Assembly (NCBI RefSeq): GCF_005795905.1
Contig: NZ_VAWE01000001.1
Location: 1,860,001-1,924,000 of the forward strand
Length of the DNA: 64,000 nucleotides
Direction of reading: 5' to 3'
Origin: Streptomyces marianii
GTDB taxonomy: Bacteria; Actinomycetota; Actinomycetes; Streptomycetales; Streptomycetaceae
The number at the start of each line of letters is the position of its first letter. Position 1 is the stretch's first letter. The position numbers were made by a program, and so were the translations under genes. Shown in pieces: positions 1-7,674 of this stretch. The notes under the pieces are model-generated. The model searched no databases. It was not told where the DNA came from and saw only the letters and a program-made list of their open reading frames with translations.

Positions 1-1
1 C

Positions 2-412
2 CGCGCCGCGGGCTGGCCCAACGGCCTCGCCCTCTCCGCCGCCGACGACATCGGCGCGGTCCGCAACGCGCTGGCCGGTGGGGTCAAGGGCTACGTCGTG
101 ACCGGTACGCGCACCAACCTCGGCCACCCCACCCGCCCCGGAGCCGCCCCGATCGGCGCCGCGGCCGCCCGGCTGCACCGCCGTCCCCCCGGCGCCCCGA
201 GCCACCCTGGCGGCTACCGCGAGCTGTCCGGCCGCGAGGTGGAGGTGCTCCGGCTGGTCGCCGAGGGGCAGTCGAACAAGGCGATCGGCGTCTCGATGGG
301 CCTGTCCGCGCTGACGGTGAAGAGCCACCTGGCCCGCATCGCGCGCAAGCTGGGCACCGGCGACCGTGCCGGCATGGTGGCCGTGGCGCTGCGTACCGGC
401 ATCATCCACTGA
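2..412 (+). CDS. LuxR/FixJ-type response regulator, C-terminal part (WhiI-like)
   Basis: The reading frame is open at the left window edge, so only the last 136 residues are visible. The C-terminus carries a complete LuxR-type helix-turn-helix, from LSGREVEVLRLVAEG through the recognition helix LTVKSHLARI, and ends at TGA. The upstream part (about 70 residues) resembles the end of a receiver domain and a Pro/Ala-rich linker. The protein should bind DNA as a transcription factor. Its position just before RNase D and fadA-fadB matches my recollection of whiI (SCO6029), an orphan sporulation regulator that works with BldM in S. coelicolor. The family call is solid; the WhiI identity rests on synteny recalled from memory because the receiver pocket lies outside the window. 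Confidence 0.8.
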   Translation, partial: RAAGWPNGLALSAADDIGAVRNALAGGVKGYVVTGTRTNLGHPTRPGAAPIGAAAARLHRRPPGAPSHPGGYRELSGREVEVLRLVAEGQSNKAIGVSMGLSALTVKSHLARIARKLGTGDRAGMVAVALRTGIIH

Positions 413-434
413 GCCTCCTCTACACCGGTCCGGT

Positions 435-464
435 GCCCGTCGACGGAACGTTCCGTCGACGGGC
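435..464. terminator. Perfect 30-bp palindrome after the response regulator
   Basis: The arms GCCCGTCGACGGAA and TTCCGTCGACGGGC flank a central CG, 22 nt after the regulator stop codon. It fits a GC-rich actinobacterial terminator without a U-tract. It also lies just upstream of the RNase D gene, so a role as an operator cannot be excluded. Confidence 0.65.
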
Positions 465-480
465 GCTTGCCGTTCACGGA

Positions 481-495
481 TACCCTTGACAGGTG
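481..495 (+). promoter_or_regulatory. Possible -10 box and leaderless start of the RNase D gene
   Basis: TACCCT at 481-486 sits 6 nt before the GTG at 493, and no Shine-Dalgarno sequence precedes that GTG. A -10 element directly before the start codon is the usual layout of a leaderless Streptomyces transcript. No convincing -35 box is visible, so this is a tentative call. Confidence 0.35.
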
Positions 496-1776
496 ACCGA
501 CGCCCAAGAGACCGCAGCAGAGCCGGACCTGCGCACCACCGGGGGCGGCCCCCCGGACGACGGCGTCTCTGACGAAGGGGCGCCGATCCCCCTGCTGGAG
601 CCGCGGGAGGGCATCCCTCCGGTGGTCTCCACACCCGAGGCACTGGAGTCCGTCGTCGCCGCGTTCACCGCCGGCACCGGCCCCGTCGCCGTCGACGCCG
701 AACGCGCGTCCGGCTACCGCTACGGGCAGCGCGCATACCTCGTGCAGCTGCGCCGCCAGGGCGCCGGCACCGCGCTCGTCGACCCGGTCGGCTGCCCCGA
801 CCTCTCCCCGCTCGGCGACGCCCTCGCCGGCACCGAGTGGATCCTCCACGCGGCCACCCAGGACCTCCCGTGTCTGCGCGAAATAGGCATGCTGCCGACG
901 AGGCTCTTCGACACCGAACTCGCCGGGCGGCTCGCGGGCTTCCCCCGGGTGGGCCTCGGGGCCATGGTCGAGTCGGTGCTCGGCTACGCCCTGGAGAAGG
1001 GCCACTCGGCGGTGGACTGGTCCACCCGCCCCCTCCCCGAGCCCTGGCTGCGGTACGCGGCGCTCGACGTCGAGCTGCTCGTGGACCTGCGGGACGCGCT
1101 GGAGAAGGAACTGGACCGGCAGGGGAAGCTGGAGTGGGCGCGGCAGGAGTTCGACACCATCGCCTCGGCCCCGCCCGCACCCCCGCGCAAGGACCCGTGG
1201 CGGCGCACGTCGGGCATGCACAAGGTCCGCCGCCGCCGTCAGATGGCCGTCGTACGGGAACTGTGGACGGCCCGGGACAAGGTGGCGCAACGCCGCGACG
1301 TGTCCCCCGGCAAGGTGCTCGGCGACGCGGCGATCATCGAGGCGGCGCTGGCGCTCCCGCTGAACGTGCACGCACTCACGGCCCTGCCCGGGTTCGGGCA
1401 CCGCATGGGCCGGCGGCAGCTGGAGCAGTGGCAGTCGGCGGTGGACCGGGCGCGTGCACTGTCGGAGGCGGAGCTGCCGCAGCCGGGGCAGCCAGTGGCC
1501 GGACCGCCCCCGCCGCGCTCCTGGGCGGACAAGGACCCGGTGGCGGCGGCACGGCTGTCCGCGGCGCGGGCGGCGGTGTCCGCGCTGGCGGAGCAGCTGA
1601 ACCTGCCCCAGGAGAACCTGATCACTCCGGACACGGTGCGGCGCCTGTGCTGGGAGCCGCCGGTGGAACCGGACCCGGAGGCGGTCGCCTCGGCACTGGC
1701 CGCGCTGGGTGCGCGGCCGTGGCAGGTCGAACTGGTGACGCCGCTCCTGACGAGGGCGCTCCAGGCGACTCCCTGA
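493..1776 (+). CDS. rnd: Ribonuclease D-type 3'-5' exoribonuclease
   Basis: The 427-residue protein has the DEDDy exonuclease fold. The first motif is VDAERASGYRY (D68 and E70), the second is around HAATQDLPCL, and the third is LRYAALDVELL with the catalytic tyrosine and aspartate. A C-terminal HRDC-like region, from about residue 245, starts VVRELWTARDKVAQRRDVSP and probably binds RNA. The product should trim structured RNA 3' ends in the cytoplasm. GTG 493 is chosen because the conserved fold begins about 60 residues later and no better start exists. The first 60 residues are acidic and low-complexity, as is usual in streptomycete orthologues. It lies upstream of fadA but is separated from it by 628 nt and a hairpin, so it is probably its own unit. 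Confidence 0.9.
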   Translation: MTDAQETAAEPDLRTTGGGPPDDGVSDEGAPIPLLEPREGIPPVVSTPEALESVVAAFTAGTGPVAVDAERASGYRYGQRAYLVQLRRQGAGTALVDPVGCPDLSPLGDALAGTEWILHAATQDLPCLREIGMLPTRLFDTELAGRLAGFPRVGLGAMVESVLGYALEKGHSAVDWSTRPLPEPWLRYAALDVELLVDLRDALEKELDRQGKLEWARQEFDTIASAPPAPPRKDPWRRTSGMHKVRRRRQMAVVRELWTARDKVAQRRDVSPGKVLGDAAIIEAALALPLNVHALTALPGFGHRMGRRQLEQWQSAVDRARALSEAELPQPGQPVAGPPPPRSWADKDPVAAARLSAARAAVSALAEQLNLPQENLITPDTVRRLCWEPPVEPDPEAVASALAALGARPWQVELVTPLLTRALQATP

Positions 1777-2404
1777 CGCCGTACCGCGCGGGCTCCGGGC
1801 GTCGCACGTCCCTGCACGGCGCCGCACGCGCGGCGCCCGTCGCGGTGCGCTGCCTCCGGGGCAGGTGCGGCGTCCGGGGGCCTCCGGCCCGCAGGCGGGA
1901 CGGCATGGGGTCCGGCCCCCGACCGTGCACCGGCCGCGGTCCGGTTGGGGCGCGGCACATGACGGAACGTCCCGAGCACGCCCCTCCGCGCTCGGACTCC
2001 TTCCGCGGCCCGTGGGCGCACCGGTGGGAAAGGCGTCGCCGCCACGTACGGCCGTCCGCCCGGTGCGCGCCGCGGAAGCCGTGCACCCCCGGCGCCGAGG
2101 ACGGGCCCGCGGGCCCGCGGACACCCCCGCCCGTCCCCAACCGCCGCGCCCCGCACGGGAGACGCCGCGCAGGCGTGTCGCACGGTGCGCGGGACCCCGT
2201 GGGCTGGACCCCGTGCGCGCGACCGGTCCGGGGTGCCTGCGGGGCGTCGACGCCGGTGGCGCGAAGCTCTCGCGTGTGACGTTCGCCGCTCCCGCCGCGA
2301 GGGGTGGGCAACCCGGTTACCCGCAAGTAGCATGAAGGCAGCAAGCGCACGCTTAGCCGCGCGCCACGCAGCAGTGCCACCCCGCACCCTGGAGGAGAGC
2401 CATC
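1777..2404. other. Non-coding spacer between RNase D and fadA
   Basis: This 628-nt stretch has no convincing gene. It holds a hairpin (1818-1837). Near its right end is the imperfect palindrome GGTTACCCGCAAGTAGC (2315-2331), about 75 nt before fadA, which could be an operator of a TetR-type fatty-acid regulator. That regulator assignment is a guess from position only. Confidence 0.4.
1818..1837 (+). terminator. GC hairpin after RNase D
   Basis: An 8-bp perfect stem (GGCGCCGC / GCGGCGCC) with a 4-nt loop lies 42 nt after the stop codon. Confidence 0.45.
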
Positions 2405-3655
2405 GTGCCTCGTACCGTCAGGGACGTCGTCTTCGTCGACGGCGTCCGCACCCCGTTCGGCAAGGCGGGCCCGAAGGGCATCTACCACGAGACCCGTGCC
2501 GACGATCTCGTCGTGAAGGCCATCCGGGAGCTGCTGCGCCGCAACCCGGACCTCGACCCCAAGAAGATCGACGAGGTCGCCATCGCCGCGACCACGCAGA
2601 TCGGCGACCAGGGCCTGACCATCGGCCGCACCGCCGGCATCCTCGCGGGTCTGCCGCAGTCCGTCCCGGGCTACTCCATCGACCGCATGTGCGCGGGCGC
2701 GCTGACCGCCGTGACCTCGGTCGCCGGGTCCGTCGCCTTCGGCGCGTACGACGTCGCCATCGCCGGCGGTGTGGAGCACATGGGCCGCCACCCGATGGGC
2801 GAGGGCGTGGACCCGAACCCGCGCTTCGTGTCGGAGAAGCTCGTCGACCAGTCCGCCCTGTTCATGGGCATGACCGCCGAGAATCTGCACGACCGCTACC
2901 CCACGATCACCAAGCAGCGGGCCGACGAGTACGCCGTGCGCTCGCAGGAGAAGGCCGCCAAGGCGTACGCCGACGGCAAGATCCAGCAGGACCTGGTACC
3001 GGTGTCGGTGCGCCGCACCGCTGTACCCGACGGCGGCTCCGCCGCGGGCGAGGCCGGCGAGACCGGCTGGGGCCTGGTCACCGCCGACGAGCCGATGCGC
3101 CCGGGCACCACGCTGGACAACCTCAAGGGCCTCAAGACGCCCTTCCGCGTCCACGGCCGCGTCACCGCCGGCAACGCAGCGGGCCTCAACGACGGCGCCA
3201 CCGCCTCGCTGATCGCCTCCGAGGACTTCGCCCGGGAGAACAACCTCCCCGTCAAGATGCGCCTGGTCTCGTACTCCTTCGCCGGCGTCGAGCCCGAGGT
3301 CATGGGCTACGGTCCGATCCCCGCGACGGAGAAGGCCCTCGCGCAGGCGGGGCTGTCCATCGACGACATCGGCCTGTTCGAGATCAACGAGGCGTTCGCC
3401 GTCCAGGTGCTCGCCTTCCTCGAGCACTACGGCATCGCCGACGACGACGCCCGGGTGAACCAGTACGGCGGCGCCATCGCCTTCGGCCACCCGCTGGCCT
3501 CCTCCGGCGTGCGTCTGATGACGCAGCTGGCGCGGCAGTTCGAGGAGCAGCCGGAGGTCCGCTACGGCCTCACCACGATGTGCGTCGGCTTCGGCATGGG
3601 CGCCACCGTGATCTGGGAGAACCCGCACCACAAGGACGCCGGAGGCAACAAGTGA
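2405..3655 (+). CDS. fadA: Acetyl-CoA acyltransferase (thiolase) of beta-oxidation
   Basis: The 416-residue product has the standard length and motifs of degradative thiolases. The nucleophilic Cys96 lies in DRMCAGALTAV, the active-site segment INEAFA is present, the histidine is in FGHPLASSG, and the second cysteine is in TTMCVGFGMG. It performs the thiolytic cleavage of 3-ketoacyl-CoA in the cytoplasm. The start is GTG 2405, preceded by GGAGGAG at ideal spacing. It is followed 73 nt later by fadB, which supplies hydratase and dehydrogenase, so together they encode the two subunits of the fatty-acid oxidation complex. Confidence 0.95.
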   Translation: MPRTVRDVVFVDGVRTPFGKAGPKGIYHETRADDLVVKAIRELLRRNPDLDPKKIDEVAIAATTQIGDQGLTIGRTAGILAGLPQSVPGYSIDRMCAGALTAVTSVAGSVAFGAYDVAIAGGVEHMGRHPMGEGVDPNPRFVSEKLVDQSALFMGMTAENLHDRYPTITKQRADEYAVRSQEKAAKAYADGKIQQDLVPVSVRRTAVPDGGSAAGEAGETGWGLVTADEPMRPGTTLDNLKGLKTPFRVHGRVTAGNAAGLNDGATASLIASEDFARENNLPVKMRLVSYSFAGVEPEVMGYGPIPATEKALAQAGLSIDDIGLFEINEAFAVQVLAFLEHYGIADDDARVNQYGGAIAFGHPLASSGVRLMTQLARQFEEQPEVRYGLTTMCVGFGMGATVIWENPHHKDAGGNK

Positions 3656-3720
3656 CCGAGCGCAGCGAGCGAACCATGGAGAGGTGCAGCATGTGCGCAT
3701 GCCCCACCGAGCGAAGCGAG
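3656..3720 (+). repeat. Two short CCGAGCGMAGCGAG repeats between fadA and fadB
   Basis: CCGAGCGCAGCGAGCG (3656-3671) and CCGAGCGAAGCGAG (3707-3720) are near-identical direct copies. Each can fold on itself because GCGAGC-type arms are near-palindromic. They fill nearly all the spacer between two cotranscribed genes. I recall the same short motif scattered at the ends of many Streptomyces genes, but cannot check that here. The second copy overlaps where the fadB ribosome-binding site should be. Confidence 0.6.
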
Positions 3721-3728
3721 GTTGCGGC

Positions 3729-5858
3729 ATGAGCACCACCTCAGAGCTCCTGAAGGGCGCGGCCGAGCTGTTCCCGGACGAGGTCGTCACCCAGGCGCAC
3801 GTGCGCCACCTCGACCTCCCCGGCGGCGCGGGCCGGTTCGCCCTCATCACGCTGGACAACGGCCTGGACCACACCAAGCCGACGACCTTCGGCCCGCAGT
3901 CGCTGGCGAACCTCAGCACCGCGATCGACCAGGTGGAGAAGGAGGCGGCCGAGGGCGCGATCGTCGGCGCCGGCATCACCGGCAAGCCGTTCATCTTCGC
4001 CGTCGGCGCCGACCTCAAGGGCGTCGAGCTGCTGAAGCAGCACTCGGACGCTCTCGCCATCGGCAAGGGCGGTCACGACGTCTTCAAGCGGCTGTCCTCG
4101 CTCGCCGTCCCGACCTTCGCCTACTACAACGGCGCGGCGATGGGCGGCGGCGTGGAGGTGGGTCTGCACTGCTCCTACCGCACGGTCTCCAAGGCCCTGC
4201 CGGCCTTCTCGCTGCCCGAGGTCTTCCTCGGTCTGGTTCCCGGCTGGGGCGGCTGCACGATCCTGCCGAACCTGATCGGGGCGGACCGCGCAGTCTCGGT
4301 GATCATCGAGAACTCGCTCAACCAGAACAAGCAGCTCAAGGGCGTCCAGGTGCACGAACTCGGCATCGCAGACGCGATCTTCGAGGGCGCGGACTTCCTG
4401 GAGCAGTCGCTGATCTGGACCGCTTCCGTCCTCAAGGGCGAGATCGTGGTGGAGCGCCCCGAGATCGACCGCGGCGAGGCCTGGGACCAGGCCGTCGCCA
4501 AGGGCCGGTCCATCGCCGACTCCAAGGTGCACGGTGCCGCTCCGGCCGCCTACCGCGCCCTCGACATCATCGAGGCCGCCAAGGACGGCGACCTGCAGAA
4601 GGGCTTCGACGCCGAGGACACCGCACTGGCGGACCTCATCATGGGCGGCGAACTGCGTTCCGGCATCTACGCCTTCAACCTGGTGCAGAAGCGCGGCAAG
4701 CGCCCCGCCGGCGCCCCGGACAAGTCGCTGGCCCGCCCGGTCACCAAGGTCGGTGTCGTCGGCGCCGGTCTGATGGCCTCCCAGCTGGCGCTCCTGTTCC
4801 TGCGCCGCCTGGAGGTGCCGGTGGTCCTCACCGACATCGACCAGGAGCGCGTCGACAAGGGTGTGGGCTATGTCCACGCCGAGATCGAGAAGCTGCTTGG
4901 CAAGGGCCGCATCAACCAGGACAAGGCCAACCGCCTCAAGGCGCTGGTGACCGGTGTCCTGGACAAGGCCGAGGGCTTCGCGGACGCGGACTTCGTCATC
5001 GAGGCCGTGTTCGAGGAGATGACGGTCAAGCAGAAGGTGTTCGCGGAGGTCGAGGCCGTCGCCCCAGCGCACGCGATCCTCGCCACCAACACCTCCTCGC
5101 TGTCGGTGTCGGAGATGGCCTCGAAGCTCCGGAACCCGGAGCGCGTGGTCGGCTTCCACTTCTTCAACCCGGTCGCGATCCTGCCGCTGCTGGAGATCGT
5201 CCGCGGTGAGCAGACCGACGACGCCTCCCTGGCCACGGCCTTCGCCGTCGCCAAGAAGCTGAAGAAGACCGCGGTGCTCACCAAGGACGCCCCTGCGTTC
5301 GTCGTGAACCGCATCCTGACCCGCTTCATGGGCGAGATCCAGAACGTCATCGACGAGGGCACCCCGGTCGCCACCGCCGAGAAGGCGATCGAGCCGCTCG
5401 GTCTGCCGATGTCCCCGCTGGTGCTGCTGGAGCTGGTCGGCCCGGCGATCGGTCTGCACGTGTCCGAGACGCTGAACCGCGCCTTCCCGGAGCGCTTCAC
5501 CGTCTCCCCGAACCTGAGGGCGGTCGTCGAGGCCGGCAAGCGCGGCTTCTACGTGTACGACAGCGGCAGGCCGGAGTTGGACCCGGAGGTCGCCGCGCTG
5601 CTGAAGCAGGGCGACAGCGTCCTGACGGAGGAGCAGGTCCGCGCCCGTGTCCTCGACGCGGTGGCGCAGGAGATCGGGCTGATGCTGGAGGAGGGTGTCG
5701 TCGCCGAGGCGCAGGACATCGACCTGTGCCTGATCACCGGCGCCGGCTGGCCCTTCCACCTGGGCGGCATCACGCCGTACCTGGACCGCGAGGGCGTCAG
5801 CGAGCGCGTCAACGGCAAGAGGTTCCTGGCGCAGGGTGTGGCGAGCGTCCCCGCGTGA
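3729..5858 (+). CDS. fadB: 3-hydroxyacyl-CoA dehydrogenase / enoyl-CoA hydratase (fatty-acid oxidation alpha subunit)
   Basis: The 709-residue protein joins an N-terminal crotonase domain (oxyanion and acid residues in GAAMGGGVEVGLH and SLPEVFLGLVPGWGG) to a C-terminal 3-hydroxyacyl-CoA dehydrogenase. The NAD-binding motif is GVVGAGLMASQLALLF, the catalytic histidine lies in GFHFFNPVAILP, and a C-terminal helical domain follows. It hydrates enoyl-CoA and oxidises the alcohol, passing the product to FadA. I prefer ATG 3729 (MSTTSELL) to the in-frame start at 3684, because the latter would read through the intergenic repeat. The Shine-Dalgarno is weak, suggesting coupling to fadA. Confidence 0.93.
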   Translation: MSTTSELLKGAAELFPDEVVTQAHVRHLDLPGGAGRFALITLDNGLDHTKPTTFGPQSLANLSTAIDQVEKEAAEGAIVGAGITGKPFIFAVGADLKGVELLKQHSDALAIGKGGHDVFKRLSSLAVPTFAYYNGAAMGGGVEVGLHCSYRTVSKALPAFSLPEVFLGLVPGWGGCTILPNLIGADRAVSVIIENSLNQNKQLKGVQVHELGIADAIFEGADFLEQSLIWTASVLKGEIVVERPEIDRGEAWDQAVAKGRSIADSKVHGAAPAAYRALDIIEAAKDGDLQKGFDAEDTALADLIMGGELRSGIYAFNLVQKRGKRPAGAPDKSLARPVTKVGVVGAGLMASQLALLFLRRLEVPVVLTDIDQERVDKGVGYVHAEIEKLLGKGRINQDKANRLKALVTGVLDKAEGFADADFVIEAVFEEMTVKQKVFAEVEAVAPAHAILATNTSSLSVSEMASKLRNPERVVGFHFFNPVAILPLLEIVRGEQTDDASLATAFAVAKKLKKTAVLTKDAPAFVVNRILTRFMGEIQNVIDEGTPVATAEKAIEPLGLPMSPLVLLELVGPAIGLHVSETLNRAFPERFTVSPNLRAVVEAGKRGFYVYDSGRPELDPEVAALLKQGDSVLTEEQVRARVLDAVAQEIGLMLEEGVVAEAQDIDLCLITGAGWPFHLGGITPYLDREGVSERVNGKRFLAQGVASVPA

Positions 5859-5866
5859 CCACATGA

Positions 5867-5908
5867 CCGCATGGCCGCCGCACCGGTGACGGTGCGGCGG
5901 CCATGCGG
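5867..5908. terminator. Strong terminator after fadB
   Basis: Perfect 18-bp inverted repeat (CCGCATGGCCGCCGCACC and its complement) with a 6-nt loop, 9 nt past the fadB stop. It can act on both strands between two convergent genes. Confidence 0.85.
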
Positions 5909-5916
5909 GCCGACAG

Positions 5917-5954
5917 GAACGGGCCGTACGGGAGGGATCCCGTACGGCCCGTTC
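5917..5954. terminator. Second hairpin between convergent genes
   Basis: Perfect 16-bp inverted repeat, arms GAACGGGCCGTACGGG and CCCGTACGGCCCGTTC, with a 6-nt loop AGGGAT. It probably stops the leftward transcript of the propeller gene. Confidence 0.8.
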
Positions 5955-5973
5955 TCGTGCGTCCGTCCCCGGT

Positions 5974-5993
5974 GCGCCCCCGGCCGGGGGCGC
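5974..5993. terminator. Third, short palindrome before the propeller gene stop
   Basis: Perfect 20-bp palindrome GCGCCCCCGGCCGGGGGCGC, directly adjacent to the stop codon of the leftward gene. Together with the two longer hairpins it makes a tandem terminator array. Confidence 0.5.
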
Positions 5994-5998
5994 GGGCC

Positions 5999-7165
5999 TC
6001 ACGCCCGCGTCCACGCCTCCATCGCCAGCCCCGACTCCGACTTCTGCCGGGTCACGCGCAGGGAGCCGTCGGCGCCGAGGGCGGCGAGGACGACGCGGCC
6101 GGTGCCGTCGATGGCGAGGGCCGGGGCGCCGGCACAAGCGTCGCCCGTGGGCGTCCAGTTGAGGCCGGCGGACTCCTCCTCCGTCGGGTACGCGGCGAGG
6201 GCCGGGCGGCCGTCGGCGCCGCGCTGGGCGAGGATCGTGCAGTCCTGCCCGTCGACGGGGGTACGGAGCACGGCGACCGGTCCGGTGCCGCCCTCGCCGC
6301 CGAGGGCCGCGGGCGCGGCCATGCCCTCCCGCCAGGCGTGGACGGCGCCCGTGGCCGCGTCGCGCCAGAAGTGGGTCAGCCGCTCGCGGCCGGTGCGCTC
6401 GGAGCTGACGGAGCCGTTGGCGGCGGAGAACGCGATGTCGTCGGCGCGCTGGAACTTCACGCCCTGGGTCTCCTGGTCCCACCGCAGCACGGCGTCCTCC
6501 GTCGGGGCGAGGACCTCCATCAGCCCGTGGTCGGTGACCGTCGCGGCGGGCAGGCCGAGCGTGCCGCTGCCCTTGAGGTCGGCCCACTTGTTCCACTTGC
6601 CGTTCGGCACCTGCGCCCGGCCGCAGACACCGCCGCCCGCGTTGCGCACGAAGACGTGGAGGGAGCCCTCCGAGTCCACGACGGCGGCGGGGAGCCCTGT
6701 GGTGGCCGCGAGGGCGCGGTCCTGGGCGTACGGGGTGCCGAGCGCGTACCAGTCCCGCAGGGGGCGCCCGGACTGGTACTGGATGGCCTGCACGACGTCC
6801 GTGGCGACCTCGCCGCCGGGGAGCGGGGTGCGCCGCAGCGCGACGAGCTGCACATAGCCGTCCGAGCCCTGGGCGATCGCCAGGTACGGCAGGATGCCGG
6901 GGGCGGGGAACAGTTCGGGGCCGGTCCACTCGGGCCCGCCGGGCCGCTTCTCCGTCCAGCGCAGGACGCCGTCGGCGGCCGGCGTGTACGCGGAGAGCCG
7001 TCCGTCCTTGCCGCGCAGCAGCCAGCCGGCGGTCGACGGGAGCGAGGGGTCGGCCGGCAGCGAGGTCGTCGCCCGGGCCGCCCGGCGATGCCGGCCTTCG
7101 GCGCCCACGCTGTCGGGCGGGGTGCCCGTCCGACGCTTCGACCGCCGCGCAGACCGCAATGACAT
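5999..7165 (-). CDS. Hypothetical protein with beta-propeller/lectin-like repeats
   Basis: The 388-residue protein has a basic, Ser/Arg-rich N-terminus (MSLRSARRSKRR) without a clear signal peptide. About 330 residues follow of repeated blocks such as LPAAVVDSEGSLHVFVRNAGG and LAIDGTGRVVLAALGADGSL. The recurrent hydrophobic-x-D-x-x-G-x-hydrophobic spacing and W-rich strands resemble the PLL/tachylectin type of propeller found in many actinobacterial proteins. ATG 7165 is chosen because GGAAGGTGGG precedes it; a much longer open frame upstream overlaps other genes on the same strand and is spurious. Ligand and location are unknown. It is divergent from the NYN gene and convergent with fadB. 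Confidence 0.7.
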   Translation of the reverse strand: MSLRSARRSKRRTGTPPDSVGAEGRHRRAARATTSLPADPSLPSTAGWLLRGKDGRLSAYTPAADGVLRWTEKRPGGPEWTGPELFPAPGILPYLAIAQGSDGYVQLVALRRTPLPGGEVATDVVQAIQYQSGRPLRDWYALGTPYAQDRALAATTGLPAAVVDSEGSLHVFVRNAGGGVCGRAQVPNGKWNKWADLKGSGTLGLPAATVTDHGLMEVLAPTEDAVLRWDQETQGVKFQRADDIAFSAANGSVSSERTGRERLTHFWRDAATGAVHAWREGMAAPAALGGEGGTGPVAVLRTPVDGQDCTILAQRGADGRPALAAYPTEEESAGLNWTPTGDACAGAPALAIDGTGRVVLAALGADGSLRVTRQKSESGLAMEAWTRA

Positions 7166-7280
7166 GGCCCGTTGCCCACCTTCCCCGAGCGCCGTGCAAT
7201 CTCTTGATTCACGTGACGATAACACCCGGCGGCAGACCGGTTCGCCCGCCCGCGGACCGGTCCTGTGACACGCTTCCGCC

Positions 7281-7652
7281 ATGGTCCCTCTCCTGATCGT
7301 CGATGGCGCGAACGTGGTCGGTTCGGTACCGGACGGCTGGTGGCGCGACCGCCGGGGCGCGGCCGAGCGGCTGCGCGACGGACTGGTCCCGCTCGCCGAG
7401 GAGGGCATCCCCGGGCACCCCGGTCCGGTCGAGGTGGTCCTGGTCGTCGAGGGCCGTGCGAGGGGCGTCGGGCCCGTCCCCGGCGTACGGGTCGAGGCCG
7501 CGACCGGCAGTGGGGACGACCGCGTCGTGGAACTGGTCCGGGAGAACGCCGGCCGTCCCACCGTCGTGGTCACGGCCGACCGGGGGCTGCGGGACCGGGT
7601 CGAGGCACTGGGCGCACGGGTCGTGGGGCCGCGCACGGTCCGCCGCGGCTGA
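7281..7652 (+). CDS. Small NYN (PIN-like) domain protein
   Basis: The 123-residue protein opens with LLIVDGANVVGS, the typical first acidic strand of NYN-domain nucleases. It continues with VEVVLVVEGRARG, a GSGDDRVVELVREN block carrying paired acidic residues, and TVVVTADRGLRDRV, the strand-turn-helix of the last acidic cluster. These give the acidic residues expected for a metal-dependent ribonuclease of the YacP/PIN-like group. The ATG at 7281 is the only sensible start. It stands alone between two leftward genes. Its RNA target cannot be inferred. Confidence 0.75.
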   Translation: MVPLLIVDGANVVGSVPDGWWRDRRGAAERLRDGLVPLAEEGIPGHPGPVEVVLVVEGRARGVGPVPGVRVEAATGSGDDRVVELVRENAGRPTVVVTADRGLRDRVEALGARVVGPRTVRRG

Positions 7653-7674
7653 CCCGCCCGCTCGCCCCTACCAA

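Noticed and set aside
214..2124. Long minus-strand frames over the RNase D gene, and similar frames opposite fadA, fadB, GH92 and aconitase
   Set aside because: They mirror the codon bias of the real genes, are rich in Arg/Pro/Ala with no domain, and have no ribosome sites.
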